From NCBI RefSeq assembly GCF_048270265.1, contig NZ_JBLWTD010000008.1, positions 1 to 64,000 of the forward strand: 64,000 bases of DNA, written 5' to 3'. Below are positions 61,693 to 64,000 of this stretch, one piece after another (position 1 is the first letter of the stretch; each line of letters starts with the position of its first letter). A program made the position numbers and the translations under genes. Under the pieces are notes generated by a model, which ran no database searches, was not told the origin of the DNA, and worked only from the letters and a program-made list of their open reading frames with translations. This DNA comes from Maricaulis sp048270265 (GTDB taxonomy: Bacteria > Pseudomonadota > Alphaproteobacteria > Caulobacterales > Maricaulaceae).

Positions 61693-62843
61693 CAGCGTTT
61701 CCTGACCGCGGCCGCGCCGACGCCATAGCCGGCGCCATAGGCACACATGATGCCGTTCTCGCCGGCCTTCATGTCCTCGGAATTCATCTCGAAATTCATC
61801 ACCACGCTGGAGGAGGAGGTATTGCCGTATTCCTCGAGGATGGAGGGGGCGTTCTCCGGCGTGCGGTCACGCCCGAGAATGCGTTTGGCGATCATGTCGA
61901 CCATGCGGATATTGGCCTGGTGCAGCCAGGCACGGCGGACCTCTTCCGGTTCCAGACCGATCCGGGTCATCAGGTCGCGCGCGACGACCGGCGCGAGGGA
62001 CACAACATCCTTGAACACCCGGTGTCCGTCCTGATCCAGGCCCGGCGTGTAGTCGGGGTCGACCGTGCGTTCGGCGATATTGATGAAGCCATAGTCCGAG
62101 CGCAGATGATTGGAGAACTTGTTCTGGGTATGGGTGCCCAGCACTTCCCAGCCGCCCGGCGTGCCGTCATCAGCCTCGACCAGCATGGCGCTCGCGGCAT
62201 CGCCGAAGATGAAGTGCACATCGCGGCGCGAATGCACATTGATGCAGGTCATGATTTCCGGTGAGCAGACCAGGATGCGCCGGGCCTGGCCGGAGCGAAT
62301 CATCGCATTGGCGATATTCAGCCCGTACAGGGCTGAGGCGCAGGCCATGGTCAGATCGAAGGACCAGCCGGTGGCGCCGATCAGGTTCTGGATCTCGCAG
62401 GACAGGCCGGGGAAATTGCGTTGCTGAGCCGAGGACGCAACGATGACGCCATCGATTTCCGATCCGTCACGCCCGGCCTTGTCCAGCGCCGGCCTGACGG
62501 CCTTCATGGCAAATTCGGCCTGGGCAGAAATGTCCTCGAACCGCCGGGGCGGAATGCGGGGTGTCATATAGTCGATGTCCAGGATGCCGGATTTTTCATA
62601 CACATGCCGGCGTTCAATCCCGGAGGCATTGGTGATGAATTCGCTGCTGGAGAAGGGAACCTCCTCAACCTCGCCGGCGGCGATTGCCGCAGCGTGCTCG
62701 GCATTGAAGCGCCGGGCATAGGCATTGTAGCTGTCCACCAGTTCGGCGTTGGTGATGACATTGGACGGTGCCCAATATCCGGTTGAGCGAATAATGCTGG
62801 TGTGCACGGCTTCGGCCCCATCCCTGCTATCTCTTGCGTTCAC
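61692..62843 (-). CDS. 3-oxoacyl-ACP synthase III (KAS III)-like enzyme
   Basis: 383 residues if started at GTG 62843; GTG at 62807 (371 residues, closer to the family N-terminus) is an alternative. Thiolase fold with the full triad: Cys168 in TMACASALYGL, His in WLHQANIRMVD, Asn in EYGNTSSSSVV. It carries an insertion after the first strand (SYNAYARRFNAEHAAAIAAG) absent from standard FabH. It condenses an acyl-CoA with malonyl-ACP; it may be the longer class that primes synthesis from medium-chain acyl-CoA. Coupled to the lipoprotein gene. Confidence 0.88.
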   Translation of the reverse strand: MNARDSRDGAEAVHTSIIRSTGYWAPSNVITNAELVDSYNAYARRFNAEHAAAIAAGEVEEVPFSSSEFITNASGIERRHVYEKSGILDIDYMTPRIPPRRFEDISAQAEFAMKAVRPALDKAGRDGSEIDGVIVASSAQQRNFPGLSCEIQNLIGATGWSFDLTMACASALYGLNIANAMIRSGQARRILVCSPEIMTCINVHSRRDVHFIFGDAASAMLVEADDGTPGGWEVLGTHTQNKFSNHLRSDYGFINIAERTVDPDYTPGLDQDGHRVFKDVVSLAPVVARDLMTRIGLEPEEVRRAWLHQANIRMVDMIAKRILGRDRTPENAPSILEEYGNTSSSSVVMNFEMNSEDMKAGENGIMCAYGAGYGVGAAAVRKR

Positions 62844-63034
62844 CGTAATACATGGACGCGCCTAATCAATGCGGCCTTGCACAATGGTGAGAGTTTGCGT
62901 CGCCGCCACGGGATCGAGCAGGTGTGCACCAAAATGCGGCGTTGAAGGTGCATTTGCAGCAAAATTCCTGCTTGAGATCGACAGTTCCGTCACGCCTTCC
63001 CTAGCTTTGATGCGTTGCAGCATCCGGGAGAGCC

Positions 63035-64000
63035 ATGATGGAAGACGCAGTGACCGACTCAGGCAATATCGCGTGGATCCTGACAGCGACGGCCCTCGTC
63101 CTGATGATGACGATCCCGGGCCTCGCCCTGTTCTATGGCGGCATGGTACGGCGCAAGAACGTCCTCTCGACCATGATGCAGAGCCTCGGTGCGACGGCAG
63201 CCGTGACGGTGCTCTGGGCGCTGATCGCCTACAGCCTGGCCTTCTCCGACGGCGGCGGCCTCAACACATTTGTCGGCGGGCTCGACCGGATCGGTCTGAT
63301 CGGCATCACGCCGGAAACGATGTCGGGCGATCTGCCGGAAAACCTGTTTTTCATCTTCCAGCTCACCTTCGCGATCATCACCGTGGCGATCATCGCCGGT
63401 GCGGCCGTTGAGCGTATCCGTTTCTCCGCCTTCATGATCTTTGCCTCCGCCTGGTTGATCCTCGTCTATGCACCGATCTGTCACTGGGTCTGGGGCGGTG
63501 GCTTCCTGTCGGATGCCGGCGTACTCGATTTCGCTGGCGGCGCGGTGGTGCACATCAATGCCGGTGTCGCAGGCCTGGTGCTGGCGAAATTCCTCGGCCC
63601 GCGGCGCGGCTATCCGGGTTCGCAGATGATGCCCGACAATCTGGTGCTGACCGTGATCGGTGCCGGCCTGCTCTGGGTTGGCTGGTTCGGTTTCAATGGC
63701 GGCTCGGCGCTGGCGGCCGATGGCGCGGCAGCCCATGCTTTCGTCACCACCCAGCTGGCGGCAGCTTCGGCCCTGCTGACCTGGATCATCATCGAATGGC
63801 TGCGCCGCGGCAAGGCGAGCGTGCTCGGTGCCGCCTCCGGCGCGATTGCCGGTCTCGTTGCGATCACGCCGGCCGCCGGTTTCGTGCCGGCCTGGGCTGC
63901 CTTCATCATCGGCGCGGCCGGTGCGGCAGGGGCCTATTGGGGTGTCACCGGGCTGAAACGCTGGGGCAAGTGGGATGACACGCTCGACGCTTTCGGCCTG
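63035..64000 (+). CDS. amt: ammonium transporter (Amt), N-terminal part
   Basis: 322 codons in view; the gene runs off the window end. Starts ATG 63035 (then another ATG) after GGGAG. Multi-pass membrane protein: GLALFYGGMVRRKNVLSTMM, FQLTFAIITVAIIAGAAVER, YAPICHWVWGGGFLSDAG, and DFAGGAVVHINAGVAGLVLA (conserved first pore His). FGFNGGSALAAD is also diagnostic. It conducts ammonium; PII regulation is expected but no glnK is visible here. Confidence 0.93.
   Translation, partial: MMEDAVTDSGNIAWILTATALVLMMTIPGLALFYGGMVRRKNVLSTMMQSLGATAAVTVLWALIAYSLAFSDGGGLNTFVGGLDRIGLIGITPETMSGDLPENLFFIFQLTFAIITVAIIAGAAVERIRFSAFMIFASAWLILVYAPICHWVWGGGFLSDAGVLDFAGGAVVHINAGVAGLVLAKFLGPRRGYPGSQMMPDNLVLTVIGAGLLWVGWFGFNGGSALAADGAAAHAFVTTQLAAASALLTWIIIEWLRRGKASVLGAASGAIAGLVAITPAAGFVPAWAAFIIGAAGAAGAYWGVTGLKRWGKWDDTLDAFGL

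Noticed and set aside
62860..63030. Sigma-54 promoter before amt
   Set aside because: GG and GC words can be found at the right spacing (AAGG...CAGC) but most consensus positions fail. Nitrogen control by RpoN is not supported.
62869..63411. 180-residue plus-strand ORF over the amt start
   Set aside because: Shadow frame of amt, rich in Arg/His; the amt frame gives a clear transporter.
1..64000. tRNA, rRNA, CRISPR, prophage or insertion sequence
   Set aside because: No cloverleaf or T-loop pattern, no regular repeat-spacer array, and no transposase, integrase or phage structural proteins seen.

Overview
The window is a gene-dense, GC-rich (low-60s % by eye) chromosomal segment from an alphaproteobacterium. 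The best guess is the Maricaulis/Hyphomonadaceae/Caulobacterales neighbourhood. The reasons are a DUF6111 gene between a NUDIX gene and cca, a petABC cytochrome bc1 operon followed by mtnP and apt, an lgt-midA operon divergent from ubiK, an SDR/folB pair beside uvrC-pgsA, and a nadABC operon near a NadQ-type regulator. Species is inferred only. I see about 68 protein genes, no rRNA or tRNA, no insertion sequence, prophage or CRISPR. It reads as ordinary core chromosome with a few local duplications.

Layout. 1-8.9 kb: end of a CoA-pyrophosphatase-like NUDIX gene, DUF6111, cca, two tandem CPBP membrane proteases, an AraC regulator, an unknown protein, hemF, a DEAD-box RNA helicase, an unknown membrane protein and trmL. 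9-15.6 kb: petABC, then mtnP, a LprI-like protein, a glutathione transferase, apt, an ABM-domain protein and a membrane protein. 15.6-19 kb: a tandem duplication of an exported S10 serine carboxypeptidase that carried along its terminator and the 3' end of the neighbouring gene. 19-31 kb: rlmJ, GNAT, PhzF, alpha/beta hydrolase, enoyl-CoA hydratase, Bcr/CflA exporter, group III truncated haemoglobin, DUF4197, YjdM, and an MBOAT acyltransferase with a membrane-anchored partner. 31-38.7 kb: ychF, pth, rplY, prs, midA, lgt, ubiK, YbjN, proC. 38.7-46 kb: an EnvZ/OmpR-like two-component pair, pgsA, uvrC, SDR, folB, a Ca/Na exchanger and a NUDIX gene. 46-53.7 kb: a large sensor kinase and its CheY/Rcp1-like partner, exported and membrane proteins, an esterase, a phosphoribosyltransferase and a VOC protein. 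53.7-60.3 kb: nadABC with three operator-like palindromes, an RluA pseudouridine synthase, a NadQ-like regulator and an HD hydrolase. 60.3-64 kb: small protein, lipoprotein, a KAS III-like enzyme and the start of an ammonium transporter that runs off the end.

How the genes fit together. petABC makes the respiratory bc1 complex. nadA-nadB-nadC form the aspartate-to-NaMN pathway and are probably repressed through three 15-bp TGCTC-N5-GAGCA sites by the Nudix-like/winged-helix protein encoded about 1.2 kb away. mtnP, apt and prs link purine and PRPP salvage. lgt, pgsA and the MBOAT pair serve the envelope. The most noteworthy structures are the nad operator array, the S10 duplication with a gene remnant and a 76-nt near-identical block, and the uvrC/SDR divergent genes whose start codons overlap. 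I found no convincing wholly new defence or biosynthetic system.
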